A stretch of DNA of 64,000 bases from Nonomuraea guangzhouensis (GTDB lineage: Bacteria; Actinomycetota; Actinomycetes; Streptosporangiales; Streptosporangiaceae). The DNA is taken from NCBI RefSeq assembly GCF_019396345.1, contig NZ_JAHKRM010000012.1:186001-250000 (forward strand), in the 5' to 3' direction. Of the stretch, positions 25,356 to 34,060 are shown one piece after another. How positions within the stretch are numbered: the stretch's first letter is position 1; each line of letters opens with the position of its first letter. Below the pieces are notes generated by a model, which did no database searches, had not been told where the DNA came from, and was given only the letters and a program-made list of their open reading frames with translations. The position numbers and the translations under genes were made by a program.

Positions 25356-25370
25356 GTTACCAACGGTAAC
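25356..25370. promoter_or_regulatory. Palindromic operator upstream of acyl-CoA dehydrogenase
   Basis: GTTACC-aac-GGTAAC is a perfect 6-base dyad with a 3-base centre, 60 bases before the gene. The TTACCnnnGGTAA form is typical of TetR-type fatty-acid regulators; its regulator is not in the immediate neighbourhood. Confidence 0.6.
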
Positions 25371-25429
25371 GGCCTGCGCGCCGTACCGGCGTCAGGCGCC
25401 TTTAACGCGATATTTTAGGGAGTAGCAAT

Positions 25430-26638
25430 ATGGGCGGCTTCAGTCCGGAGTTGAGCGACGACGTCGCCGAGGTGCGCGACTGGGTGCACGACTTCGCCCT
25501 CGACGTGATCCGCCCGGCAGGCGCGGAGTGGGACGAACGCGAGGAGACCCCCTGGCCCGTCATCCAGGAGGCCGCCAAGATCGGCCTGTACTCGCTCGAC
25601 TTCTTCGCCACCCAGTGGTTCGAGGAGAGCGGCCTCGCGCTGCCGGTGGCGTTTGAGGAGATCTTCTGGGGTGACGCGGGCATCGGCCTGTCCATCGTCG
25701 GCACCGGCCTGGCCGCCGCCGCCCTGTCCGCGAACGGCACTCCGGAGCAGCTGGGGGAGTGGTTGCCGCAGATGTTCGGCACGGAGAACGACGTCAAGCT
25801 CGGCGCCTTCTGCGCCTCGGAGCCGGACGCGGGTTCGGACGTCGGGTCGATCCGTACCCGCGCCGTGTACTCCGGCGGCGACTGGGTCCTGAACGGCGTC
25901 AAGACCTGGGCCACCAACGGCGGCATCGCGAACGTCCACGTCGTGGTCGCCTCGGTGGAACCGTCACTGGGCACCCGAGGCCAGGCCACCTTCGTCATCC
26001 CGCCCGGCACTCCCGGCCTGTCGATGGGGCAGAAGTTCCGCAAACACGGCATCCGCGCCTCTCACACCGCCGAGGTCGTCCTGGACAACGTTCGCATCCC
26101 CGGCTCCTGCCTCCTGGGCGGCAAGGACAAGCTCGACGCCCGCCTCGCCCGCGTACGCAACGGCGAACGCGCCGGTGAGCAGGGGGCGATGCGGACGTTC
26201 GAAACCACCCGCCCCTCGGTGGCCGCCATGGCGGTCGGCATCGCACGGGCCGCCTTCGAGTACGCCAGGGACTACGCGCGGGAACGCGAGCAGTTCGGCC
26301 GCAAGATCGGCGAGAACCAGGCGATCGCCTTCCTCCTCGCCGACATGGCGACCCGCGTGGACATGGCCCGGCTGCTGACGTGGCGTGCGGCGTGGATGGC
26401 CCGGAACGGCAAGCAGTTCGAGCAGGCGGAGGGCTCGATGTCGAAGCTGGTGGCGGGGGAGACGGCGGTCTGGGTGACGGAGCAGGCGATCCAGATCCTG
26501 GGCGGGGCGGGGTATACGAGGGAGCATCCGGTGGAGCGCTTCCACCGAGATGCCAAGATCTACACGATTTTCGAGGGGACGTCGGAGATCCAGCGACTGA
26601 TCATCGGCCGCGCGGTGACTGGCTTGCAGGTTCGCTAA
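25430..26638 (+). CDS. Acyl-CoA dehydrogenase
   Basis: 402 residues, full-length ACAD with N-terminal helical, middle beta (FCASEPDAGSDVGSI) and C-terminal helical domains. FAD-binding stretches REREQFGRKIGENQA and QILGGAGYTREHPVER are present, with catalytic Glu382 in FEGTSEIQ. It oxidises an acyl-CoA to the 2-enoyl-CoA, passing electrons to ETF. GGGAG precedes the ATG. It is transcribed alone, and its end overlaps a P450 pseudogene on the other strand by 4 bases. Chain length or branching preference cannot be read from sequence. Confidence 0.93.
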   Translation: MGGFSPELSDDVAEVRDWVHDFALDVIRPAGAEWDEREETPWPVIQEAAKIGLYSLDFFATQWFEESGLALPVAFEEIFWGDAGIGLSIVGTGLAAAALSANGTPEQLGEWLPQMFGTENDVKLGAFCASEPDAGSDVGSIRTRAVYSGGDWVLNGVKTWATNGGIANVHVVVASVEPSLGTRGQATFVIPPGTPGLSMGQKFRKHGIRASHTAEVVLDNVRIPGSCLLGGKDKLDARLARVRNGERAGEQGAMRTFETTRPSVAAMAVGIARAAFEYARDYAREREQFGRKIGENQAIAFLLADMATRVDMARLLTWRAAWMARNGKQFEQAEGSMSKLVAGETAVWVTEQAIQILGGAGYTREHPVERFHRDAKIYTIFEGTSEIQRLIIGRAVTGLQVR

Positions 26639-27083
26639 AAATGTCCGAATCGGGTTGCCGGTCGTGGCGTCAGATGCATGCGGATCCCGTCCGCGGCCCA
26701 CAGCACGAACCGTTCGACGGGGACGACGTCGTGTCCGGAGACCGGCTGGAAGCGGAATCTTCTCAGGAGGATCGCCAGCACCAGTTCGGCCTCCACCATG
26801 GCCAGGCTCGCACCTTCGCAACTGCGCGGCCCGAGGCCGAACGGGATGTAGGCGTAGCGAGGTCGGCCCGCGACCTGGTCGGGGGTGAAACGGCCAGGGT
26901 TGAAGGTCTCGGGGTCGGGCCAGTATCGCGGGTTCATGTGGACGGCCCAGAACGGATAGAAGATGGTACGACCGGCCCGTATTCGGCGTGCAGCCGCAGT
27001 TGGTAGGCGTGCAGGCCGCCCGCGGTGGCGATGTCCTGCAGCCCGCCGTCACCTCGTACGGCCGGTCCTGGAATCAGCGGCAC
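26635..27083 (-). pseudogene. Cytochrome P450, internally deleted remnant
   Basis: The N-terminal fragment begins at GTG 27081-27083 after a strong GGAGG and reads PLIPGPAVRGDGGLQ, later RLHAEYGPVV, a P450 N-terminus. Near 26960 it jumps frame into the C-terminal part FYPFWAVHMNPRYWPDPETF, followed by the haem-binding loop FGLGPRSCEG with its Cys. About 250-300 codons, including the I-helix and ExxR, are missing. The good ribosome site and intact ends point to a recent deletion inside a once functional gene. Confidence 0.8.
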
Positions 27084-27209
27084 GTTTCCTCCATGGACAC
27101 ACGGATCTCTTCCACGTATCTCTCGGAAGCGGCTGCTTGGCAAGGTGCGGAGCACCCGAGGCAGCCTCCGCTGACCGTCACAGCCTCGGGTCTGACCCGG
27201 TCGCTCGCA

Positions 27210-27242
27210 GTGGCGGGCTCGGCCTTGCACCGAGCCCGCCAC
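27210..27242. terminator. Terminator after the GH62 gene
   Basis: Perfect 13-base stem GTGGCGGGCTCGG / CCGAGCCCGCCAC with a 7-base loop, about 55 bases past the GH62 stop on the minus strand. Confidence 0.75.
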
Positions 27243-27295
27243 GCCGCCTTTCCCGTGAACGTCAGTGATATCCGAGCCGGACCCGTGTCACGCCA

Positions 27296-28750
27296 TCAGC
27301 GCTGCAGTGTCAGCAGACCCGGCCGGTAGGGCAGGAGACCGTAGTCGCCGCCGGAGTTGGGGTTGCGCCCTTGGTAGAGCAACTGCAGGCTGCAGGGATC
27401 AACGGTCATGGTCTGATCGGCGCTGGTGCGGACCAGTTCGCCGTGGCTGATGTCATTGGTCCAGGTGGCGCCGCTGTTGACCTTGCCGGCGAACGGGTTG
27501 CCCTCGGTCGCGGCCTGCGGCGTCCACGAACCGCCCAGGCTGGTGGCGGTGAACGAGCGGAAGTAGCGGCCCTGCGCGCCGATCGCTTCGACGAGCATGA
27601 GGTATTTGTTCTGGTCCTTGAGCTTGTAGACCTGAACGGCTTCGAACAGGTTGTTCGTCGAGTCGCTCATGACCACCGTCGATGTCGAGCCGAAACTGCC
27701 CGGGAAGTTCCCGATGGGCATGCTGGCCCGGTAGATCTTGCCGTTGTCCCCGGCGAAGAACAGGTACATGTTCGTGCTGTCACCGATGACCGTCTGGTCG
27801 ATGGGTCCTGTTCCGGAGCCTGAGATGCTTCCGGAGAAGAGCACCTGCTGCGCTGACCAGCCATTCGGATTGGTGGGGTCGCTGGAGGTCCGGTACGAGA
27901 AAGCGGTCCCACCCCACTGGTAGGCGAGCACCCAGATGTTCTTCGGGGCGAAGTAGAGGAGCGTGGGCGCGACAGTGGCGGAGGACATCGTGTTCTGGCT
28001 GGCCGAGGCCATGTCGGACCAGTTGGTGAAGAGGCCGAAGTTCATCGAACCCCACCTCGTCCCCGTGTCGTGCGTCGTGGCGTAGACGAGCTGCCTGCCG
28101 TTGTAGGGGGCGACGGTGAAGTCCTTGAGCGAGACCCACCCCGACTTCGGATTCGCCAGCTGGCCTGTCGACGTCCAGCGGTACGTCGACGGAAGATCGC
28201 ACTGACCGGGGTTGCCGCCGCCGTCCACCCGGACGAGTTGCCATTGCTGGTTGGTGCCGCCCCAGTCGTCGTACTGGACGATGTTCGCGCCGTCGGCGGT
28301 GGAGGCGCCCTGGACCTCCAGGGCCTTGTTGCTGTGGCGCGCGATGAACCTCACATAGCCGTCCGGGCTGTCGGCCAGCCGCCACTGCTGGTTGGTGCCG
28401 TTGCCGTCGGCCCATTGCACGATCGCGCCCCCGTTGGCGGTCGAGAGGTTGTAGACGTCGAGCACCTTGCCGGAGTGGCGGGACTTGATGCGGTAGTAGC
28501 CGCCGCCGGAATCGACGAACTGCCATTGCTGCTGGTTCTGGTTGTTCCTGGTCCACTGGGTGATGCGGCCGCCGTCGGCGGTCGAGAGGTTGTAGACGTC
28601 CAGGGCCTTGCCGCTGTTGCGGTTGACCAGGACGTACCAGGCGTTGGTGTCGACGGTGGCCGCGTTGGCGGACTGAGTCTGAAGGGCGACGAACAGGCTC
28701 GCCAGTAAGGTGACCACCGTCGCGAGGACGGCCCATGATCTGAATTTCAT
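27296..28750 (-). CDS. Secreted GH62 alpha-L-arabinofuranosidase with N-terminal ricin-like lectin module
   Basis: 484 residues. A Sec signal (about 1-30) is followed by a Cys-poor ricin-type module (about 35-170; three NxQQWQ repeats) and the GH62 five-blade propeller (from CDLPSTYRW, about 182). Clan GH-F acid residues fit: base Asp in SLKDFTVAP, Asp in GPIDQTVIGD and acid Glu in LFEAVQVYKL. It removes arabinose side chains from arabinoxylan outside the cell. It lies downstream of GH43, separated by about 90 bases that hold a lectin-module remnant, so the two may be co-transcribed. Confidence 0.9.
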   Translation of the reverse strand: MKFRSWAVLATVVTLLASLFVALQTQSANAATVDTNAWYVLVNRNSGKALDVYNLSTADGGRITQWTRNNQNQQQWQFVDSGGGYYRIKSRHSGKVLDVYNLSTANGGAIVQWADGNGTNQQWRLADSPDGYVRFIARHSNKALEVQGASTADGANIVQYDDWGGTNQQWQLVRVDGGGNPGQCDLPSTYRWTSTGQLANPKSGWVSLKDFTVAPYNGRQLVYATTHDTGTRWGSMNFGLFTNWSDMASASQNTMSSATVAPTLLYFAPKNIWVLAYQWGGTAFSYRTSSDPTNPNGWSAQQVLFSGSISGSGTGPIDQTVIGDSTNMYLFFAGDNGKIYRASMPIGNFPGSFGSTSTVVMSDSTNNLFEAVQVYKLKDQNKYLMLVEAIGAQGRYFRSFTATSLGGSWTPQAATEGNPFAGKVNSGATWTNDISHGELVRTSADQTMTVDPCSLQLLYQGRNPNSGGDYGLLPYRPGLLTLQR

Positions 28751-28763
28751 GATGTGTTCCGAT

Positions 28764-28840
28764 CTATCCGACTTGGAGGAGTTGCCGCTGCTGGTTGGTG
28801 CCGGCTTTCTGCGTCGGCGTTCGTGCCGGGCGGGTGACAC
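28764..28840 (-). pseudogene. Remnant of a ricin-type (CBM13) module tail
   Basis: After the GH43 stop, a minus-strand frame encodes KAGTNQQRQLLQVG and a TAG. This is the characteristic last repeat of the ricin modules (GTNQQWQL), with Trp changed to Arg. It suggests that GH43, or a lost gene, once ended in such a module. Confidence 0.45.
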
Positions 28841-28843
28841 CGA

Positions 28844-30457
28844 TCAGGGGGTGGTGAGATCGAAGCGGCGTACGGTGACCGCTCCGCCGAGGGCCTGGGT
28901 GGCGTAGTTGAAGATCCCGAAGCGATAGCCCATGAAGAACTGCCAGGCATTGTTCAAGGTGAAGGCCGGGCCCAGGCTCACGAAGCTGCTGCCGTCGGTG
29001 CTGTAGGAGAAGCGGGCCTGCCTGCCGGAACCGGGCCTGATGTCGGCGTTGACCCGTAACCAGAGCCGGCCGCCCGAGATGTTGGCGCTCGCCGCCTCGG
29101 TACCGGTGCCGGTGGTCTGCCACGAGCCGTTCATGGTCAGCCCGTTGGTCATCACGACCCGGTTGACGCCGTTGTCGCGTTTGACGCCGATCCAGGCCGA
29201 CTGGTCGCGCAGCATCGCCAGCCCGGAGCGGTCGCCGTTGGCCATCTGGGAGTAGTCGAGCTCGATCGTCGCCGTCGACGACGGGCCCTGGATGCGGTGG
29301 GTCAGCGTGTTGCGGGCGTTGTAGAGGTCGCCGGTGACGGTCGCGGTCTGCAGGCGCAGGCCGTTGCCGGTGGAGAAGCGGCTGGTGTCGGGGTTGTGGT
29401 TCCACTCCCAGCGGGGCCCGAGGCTGCCCGAGGTGAAGGTGTCAGAGCCGATCATGGAGGCGACGGTCCGGTTGGTCTGGATGTTCGGCTTCGGGTAGGT
29501 GACGCCCCACCCGCCGTTGACGGTCTGTACGGTCGGCCAGTCGTTGGTCCAGGTGATCGGTGCGAGCGCCGGGACGCGGCCGCCGGGGTAGGCGTCGACG
29601 AACGACATGTAGTACCAGGCGCCGTTCTGGGTCTGGACGAGCCCGCCCTGGTGCGGCACACCGCCGCCGGAGATGGGGCCGGGCATGTTGAGCAGCACCT
29701 GGCGCATCTCGTACGGGCCCCACGGCGACGTGGAGCGGAGCACGTACTGGCCGTTGGCGGGGCGGGTCAGCCAGATGTAGTAGTAGCCGTTCCGCTTGTA
29801 GAAGCGGGAGCCCTCCAGCGTGCCGACGTTGCTCGGGGTCTGGAACACCTGCTGGGCGCGGACCTGACTGAGCCCGTCGGCCGAGAGCTGGGCCACACTG
29901 ATGGTGCTGTTGCCGTAGGCGACGTACATGGTGTCGTTGGTGTCGATCAGCAGGCCGGCGTCGTAGTAGCAGTTGTTGATCTGTGAGCGCTTGGTCCACG
30001 TGCCGTCGACGGCGGAGGCGGTGTAGACGTAGGTCCGGTTGAACTCGACGCAGCCGATCCAGTAGTAGGTGCTGTTGCTGGGCCGGTAGTTCAGGGTCGA
30101 GGCCCAGATGCCCTTCACGTACGCGCGGCCGCCGTTGAGGTCGTAGGCGCCGGAGTTGAAGTCGAGCCTCGGGACCGAATGTCCGGCGTACTCCCAGTCG
30201 ACCAGGTTGTAGGAGCGCAGGATCGGCGCGCCCGGCGAGTAGTGCATCGTCGAGGCCGAGTAGTAGTAGGTGTCGCCGACCCGGATGATGTCGCCGTCGG
30301 CGAAGTCCTGCCAGACGACCGGGTTGGTGTAGTCGCCGGCCAGGTTCGGGTCGCTGACGTACCACGCCTTGGTGCCGCCCGTGGCGGCCGACGTCGTGGG
30401 CGTGAGGAACACGCCCACGAGAAGCAGAGACGAGAGCACCACGAGCACGCGTCTCAC
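28844..30457 (-). CDS. Secreted GH43 glycosidase (beta-xylosidase/arabinofuranosidase type) with C-terminal concanavalin-like domain
   Basis: 537 residues from GTG 30455-30457 (GGAGG 6 bases upstream). Signal peptide about 1-25; GH43 propeller about 35-330 with WQDFADGDIIRVGDTYYYSAS (base Asp), CYYDAGLLIDTNDTMYVAYG and LEGSRFYKRNGYYYIW (acid Glu). The C-terminal about 340-537 is a beta-xylosidase C-terminal/DUF1349-like sandwich (RWEWNHNPDTSRFS). It releases xylose or arabinose from xylan fragments. The LacI-type palindrome at 30511-30524 lies 54 bases upstream. Confidence 0.9.
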   Translation of the reverse strand: MRRVLVVLSSLLLVGVFLTPTTSAATGGTKAWYVSDPNLAGDYTNPVVWQDFADGDIIRVGDTYYYSASTMHYSPGAPILRSYNLVDWEYAGHSVPRLDFNSGAYDLNGGRAYVKGIWASTLNYRPSNSTYYWIGCVEFNRTYVYTASAVDGTWTKRSQINNCYYDAGLLIDTNDTMYVAYGNSTISVAQLSADGLSQVRAQQVFQTPSNVGTLEGSRFYKRNGYYYIWLTRPANGQYVLRSTSPWGPYEMRQVLLNMPGPISGGGVPHQGGLVQTQNGAWYYMSFVDAYPGGRVPALAPITWTNDWPTVQTVNGGWGVTYPKPNIQTNRTVASMIGSDTFTSGSLGPRWEWNHNPDTSRFSTGNGLRLQTATVTGDLYNARNTLTHRIQGPSSTATIELDYSQMANGDRSGLAMLRDQSAWIGVKRDNGVNRVVMTNGLTMNGSWQTTGTGTEAASANISGGRLWLRVNADIRPGSGRQARFSYSTDGSSFVSLGPAFTLNNAWQFFMGYRFGIFNYATQALGGAVTVRRFDLTTP

Positions 30458-30510
30458 AGGAACCTCCAGAGGTTGTCGTGTGTGAATCTCATGGCCCCGG
30501 TCACGAAATC

Positions 30511-30524
30511 TGTTAGCGCTAACA
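30511..30524. promoter_or_regulatory. LacI-type operator TGTTAGCGCTAACA
   Basis: Perfect 14-base palindrome in the GH43 promoter. Close relatives occur at 36452-36465 and 45647-45660. Confidence 0.75.
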
Positions 30525-30700
30525 ATCTGTTGTGCAGAGCTGCCTGGTCTACTCAGGTAAGTACGTTTTCGCGGAGTACATCCGACTGTCCGAGCCGGCG
30601 TCAACAAGGGGCAACCCTGCCGACCTGGGGGCCGCTGCCGGAACGTTGCCCCGCCTGGCCATTCGTCCGGAAGGAGATCGTGCCGCATTGCCCGCGCAGC

Positions 30701-30711
30701 TGAAAGTTTCA
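30701..30711. promoter_or_regulatory. TGAAAnTTTCA box before the lacI-like gene
   Basis: TGAAAGTTTCA, a perfect dyad around one central base, 130 bases upstream of the LacI regulator. The same GAAAnTTTC core appears three times before the GH10 xylanase. It matches the cGAAAnTTTCg operator described for xylanase control by BxlR in Streptomyces. Confidence 0.6.
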
Positions 30712-30840
30712 CCGTAGTTACCGATAGACCATGAGTTAACTTCAGGGCTTCGGCGTGCGGGAGCCGCGGAAACGGTCTCGATCGGAGACCGAAATGCGCC
30801 TGGATAAACTCCCGATATGACCTCGACCGGAGAACCCCCC

Positions 30841-31872
30841 ATGGGCGAATCGGCACCGTTGCTACCACTGACCCTGACTCAGCTGGCTCAGCTGGCGGGT
30901 GTGTCCACCGCTACGGTCTCCAAGGTCATCAACGGTCGGTCGGAGGTCGGGCCGGCGACCCGCGCACTGGTCGAGCGGCTCATCGAGCAACACGGGTATC
31001 GCCGTCAGCGTCGCCGCATCAAGCCGGCAAGTCTCATCGAAGTCGTGTTCCATGAGCTTGCCGGAGACTACCCCACAGAGATCGTCAAAGGAGTTCAGCG
31101 GGTCGCGTGGGCCAATGGCCTGAGCGTGGTGATCTCCGAGCTCGGTGGCCGGCACACTCCCGGGCCCAAGTGGATCGGAGACCTGCTCACCCGCCGTCCC
31201 GCCGGTCTGATCACCGTGTTCTCGGGGCCGGAGGACGATCAGCGCGTACGGCTGGCAACCCAGGAGATTCCCCTGGTAGTGCTGGATCCCGCGGGCAATC
31301 CGGGGCTCGGTGTGCCGTCTGTGGCCGCCACGAACTGGAGCGGCGGCCTGGAGGCCACCCGTCACCTGCTCGAACTGGGTCACCGGCGCATTGCGATGAT
31401 CACCGGACCCGCGTTCGCGCTCTCCAGCCGGGCCCGGCTGGACGGTTACCGGGCCGCACTTGAGGCCGCGGGTGTGTCGGTCGACCCCACTCTCATCCGC
31501 GAAGGAAACTTTCAGATCGAGGATGGGATCACCCATACTCATCAACTGATGAAACTATCCGATCCGCCCACCGCGATTTTCGCCGCCAACGACGGGCAGG
31601 CCATCGGTGTCTACCATGCGGCTCGTGAGCTGCGGTTACGCGTACCCGACGACCTGAGCGTGATCGGCTTCGACGACATGCCGGTCTCGCGCTGGGCGCT
31701 ACCGCCGCTCACCACCATTCACCAGCCCCTGCGCGAGATGGGTGCCATGGCCGCGACCATGTTGATCAGTCTCGCCGAAGGGGAGACGCTCCAGCAGAAG
31801 AGGGTGGAGTTGGGGACTGAGCTCATAGTCCGCGAGAGTACGGCTGCCTTGCGCCATCCTGATCTTGATTAA
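30841..31872 (+). CDS. LacI/GalR-family repressor (xylan-regulon type)
   Basis: 343 residues from ATG 30841, which has CGGAG 8 bases upstream (an earlier ATG at 30817 has none). N-terminal LacI HTH (LTQLAQLAGVSTATVSKVING) with hinge, then a periplasmic-binding-protein-like sugar domain (GHRRIAMITG, FAANDGQAIGVYHAARELRLRVPDDLSVIGFDD). It diverges from GH43, with two palindromes between the genes. Because GAAAnTTTC boxes lie before both this gene and GH10, it is the best candidate in the window for a xylo-oligosaccharide-responsive repressor. Confidence 0.9.
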   Translation: MGESAPLLPLTLTQLAQLAGVSTATVSKVINGRSEVGPATRALVERLIEQHGYRRQRRRIKPASLIEVVFHELAGDYPTEIVKGVQRVAWANGLSVVISELGGRHTPGPKWIGDLLTRRPAGLITVFSGPEDDQRVRLATQEIPLVVLDPAGNPGLGVPSVAATNWSGGLEATRHLLELGHRRIAMITGPAFALSSRARLDGYRAALEAAGVSVDPTLIREGNFQIEDGITHTHQLMKLSDPPTAIFAANDGQAIGVYHAARELRLRVPDDLSVIGFDDMPVSRWALPPLTTIHQPLREMGAMAATMLISLAEGETLQQKRVELGTELIVRESTAALRHPDLD

Positions 31873-32037
31873 GTTACTGCCCCATTCATGGTTGAAGACG
31901 TCGGATTCTGCGCGACGCCGGCGATGGCGGTCAGGCCAGAGTGCTCGCCGAGGAGCCGCTCGACGCAGGACACGCTGCACGTCGGTCAGGCGTCGGCCGG
32001 CGGGGGCCCCGTCCGGTGATCCCCGCGGGCTATCGGG

Positions 32038-33816
32038 TCAGCTCTTCGCCCATTTCTGGCTGGTCGTGCCGGTGCAGGACCACAGCTGCACCTTCGTTCC
32101 GTTCGCGGTCCCGAAGTTGCTCGCTTCCATGCAGAGGCCGGACTGCACGCCGGTGATGGTGCCGTCGCCGTTGACGTTCCACTGCTGGTTCGCCTGCCCG
32201 TTGCAGTCCCAGATGATCACCTGGGTGCCGTTGCCGGTGCCCTGCCCCTTGGCGTCCAGGCACTTGTTGCCGTACACCTGCACTTGCTTGGACGAGGTGA
32301 GGGTCCACTGCTGGTTGGTGCCGCCGCCGCAGTCCCAGAGCTGGAGCTGGGTGCCGTTGACGGTGCTCGCGTTCGGGACGTCCAGGCACCGGCCGGCGTT
32401 GACGTTCCGTAACACCGACGTCGGCCCGCCGCCGGGGCCGGGGTCCGTGGGAGGCAGGAGCGTGATGGTGTAGGTGTCGTCGACGGCGGTGTGCGGTAGG
32501 TTGACCGTCGCGCCGTCGCCGGACAGCGTCACCACGGAGTTCTGGACGAGGACCGGGCCCTGGACGGCGCCGCCGCCGTTGTAAGGGATGCGCTCGGCGA
32601 CGACTCTCACCTGGTTGTTCTGCACGACGCCGCTCGTGGCGTCCAGGCGCCGCAGGTTGACGGCGATGTTGCCGGTCGTGCTGCCGCCTCCCACCAGGAT
32701 CTTGGCCGTCCCGGCCGCCTTGGTGGCGAACGCGTCGTACGAGGAACTGGGGGTGACGGACACGATCTGGCCGGTCTGAGAGCCGTAGTAGCGGTAGACC
32801 CACCATTCGCCCTTCGGCTGGTACTCGCCTGCCGAGTTGCGGACGAGCAGGTTGGCGAGGTCGTTGTGCAGGTTTCCGCCGCCCGCCCAGTTGGCGCGCA
32901 GGCCGTCGGCGCCGGCCCTTTCCAGACGGGCGATGTACCAGGATCCGTCACCGGGGTTCTGCTCGTTGGACGCCCCGTATTCGTTGATCTGGTACGGGCG
33001 CGGGTGGGGGATGCCGCGGGAGTTCAGCGTGGTGTCGGCCGCCGCCACGTTGGCGACCGGGTCGCCGGGCAGGGAGTGCCAGCTGATGATGTCGGGGACC
33101 ACGTTGTTGGCCTTGACGTAGTCCAGGTACTGGCCCCAGAACGGGTTCGTGGTCGAGGGCACGCACGCGCAGCTCGGCCCGACGATGAGATGCGTCGGGA
33201 ACGCGGCCCGGACGCGCTGGTAGGCGCGCCGCCACATCTCGAAGTACTGGGACTGAGGGCGGTTCCAGAACAAGGTGATGTTGGGCTCGTTCCAGAGGTC
33301 CCACTGTACGGTGGCGCCCGTCGCCCGTACGTCGTTGATCAGGCGGGTGAGGAAGTTGTCGTAGTCGGTCCAGTTGCCGTTGTCGCCGGGGAATCGCGAG
33401 ATCGGGTAGCCGTCGGCACCCCACAGGTCGTGGACGAGCAGGATGAACTCCCCGCCCAGCGATCTTGTGCGCAGCAACTGAGCGCGGGTGGAGTTCCAGC
33501 GGCGGTCGTACTTGCCCGACACCCAGCCGCCCGGGCTGTCGAGCTGCGCCCCGCCGGCGCGCATGTACCGGAACTTCACGTCGGTGTAGAAGCGGTCCGG
33601 TGGTGCCGACGCGTTCTCGGTCATGCCGTAGATCCACCCGGAGGCGCGGTAGGTCGGCGAGCCACCACCGGCGGAGAAGTCGACGGTGATGGCCTGGTCC
33701 GCGGCCAGGGCCGGCGTGGCGGCCGTCAGGACGGGGCCGGTGACGAGTGCGCCGACGGCAAGTAAGGCGGCGATCCTGCGGCGGCTTCTGCGCTGTCTGC
33801 CCGACGTGGCGTCCAC
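32038..33816 (-). CDS. Secreted clan-A glycoside hydrolase (GH39-like) with C-terminal CBM13
   Basis: 592 residues from GTG 33814-33816 (GGAG 6 bases upstream); an ATG at 33915 also has AGGAG, and would add 33 Arg/Pro-rich residues before the signal peptide. Signal about 1-39. A TIM barrel follows with acid/base Glu177 (WDLWNEPN) and nucleophile Glu279 (QINEYG), the clan GH-A layout; the fold is closest by eye to GH39, and a beta-sandwich follows (about 380-460). CBM13 spans about 470-592 (three CLDxxN repeats, last QKWAKS). Likely xylan- or arabinan-side-chain activity; the exact family is uncertain. Confidence 0.8.
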   Translation of the reverse strand: MDATSGRQRRSRRRIAALLAVGALVTGPVLTAATPALAADQAITVDFSAGGGSPTYRASGWIYGMTENASAPPDRFYTDVKFRYMRAGGAQLDSPGGWVSGKYDRRWNSTRAQLLRTRSLGGEFILLVHDLWGADGYPISRFPGDNGNWTDYDNFLTRLINDVRATGATVQWDLWNEPNITLFWNRPQSQYFEMWRRAYQRVRAAFPTHLIVGPSCACVPSTTNPFWGQYLDYVKANNVVPDIISWHSLPGDPVANVAAADTTLNSRGIPHPRPYQINEYGASNEQNPGDGSWYIARLERAGADGLRANWAGGGNLHNDLANLLVRNSAGEYQPKGEWWVYRYYGSQTGQIVSVTPSSSYDAFATKAAGTAKILVGGGSTTGNIAVNLRRLDATSGVVQNNQVRVVAERIPYNGGGAVQGPVLVQNSVVTLSGDGATVNLPHTAVDDTYTITLLPPTDPGPGGGPTSVLRNVNAGRCLDVPNASTVNGTQLQLWDCGGGTNQQWTLTSSKQVQVYGNKCLDAKGQGTGNGTQVIIWDCNGQANQQWNVNGDGTITGVQSGLCMEASNFGTANGTKVQLWSCTGTTSQKWAKS

Positions 33817-33968
33817 ACGTGACTCCTTGGTCACGGAGGGGCGGGGCAGGTGGACCGGCGCCGGTGGTGTGGAACGGCGTAGTCGGGCTCGGCGGATCAT
33901 GTCGCCGACGTTCATGTCGGACTCCTCACTTGGGGTGCTGTGCTCACATGCGAGCGGCTCGGCTCTTT

Positions 33969-34019
33969 GAGCTGATGAAGGCGCCGAGCTGATGAAGGCG
34001 CTGAGCTGATGAAGGCGCT
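33969..34019. repeat. Three tandem 17-base repeats
   Basis: GAGCTGATGAAGGCGCC/T occurs three times head to tail in the 150 bases upstream of the GH39-like gene and downstream of the GH29 stop. The copies differ only at the last base. They could be slippage products or binding sites. Confidence 0.8.
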
Positions 34020-34060
34020 ACCCGCGGGTTCGTGGATCGGCGGCGGAGATGCCCGGTATG

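Noticed and set aside
31873..32037. Possible transposase remnant between LacI and GH39-like genes
   Set aside because: The short frame (DVFNHEWG) is suggestive of a transposase end but too short, without inverted repeats or target duplication.
33969..34019. Tandem repeats considered as a CRISPR or integron element
   Set aside because: No spacers, units directly abutting, no cas or integrase genes nearby.
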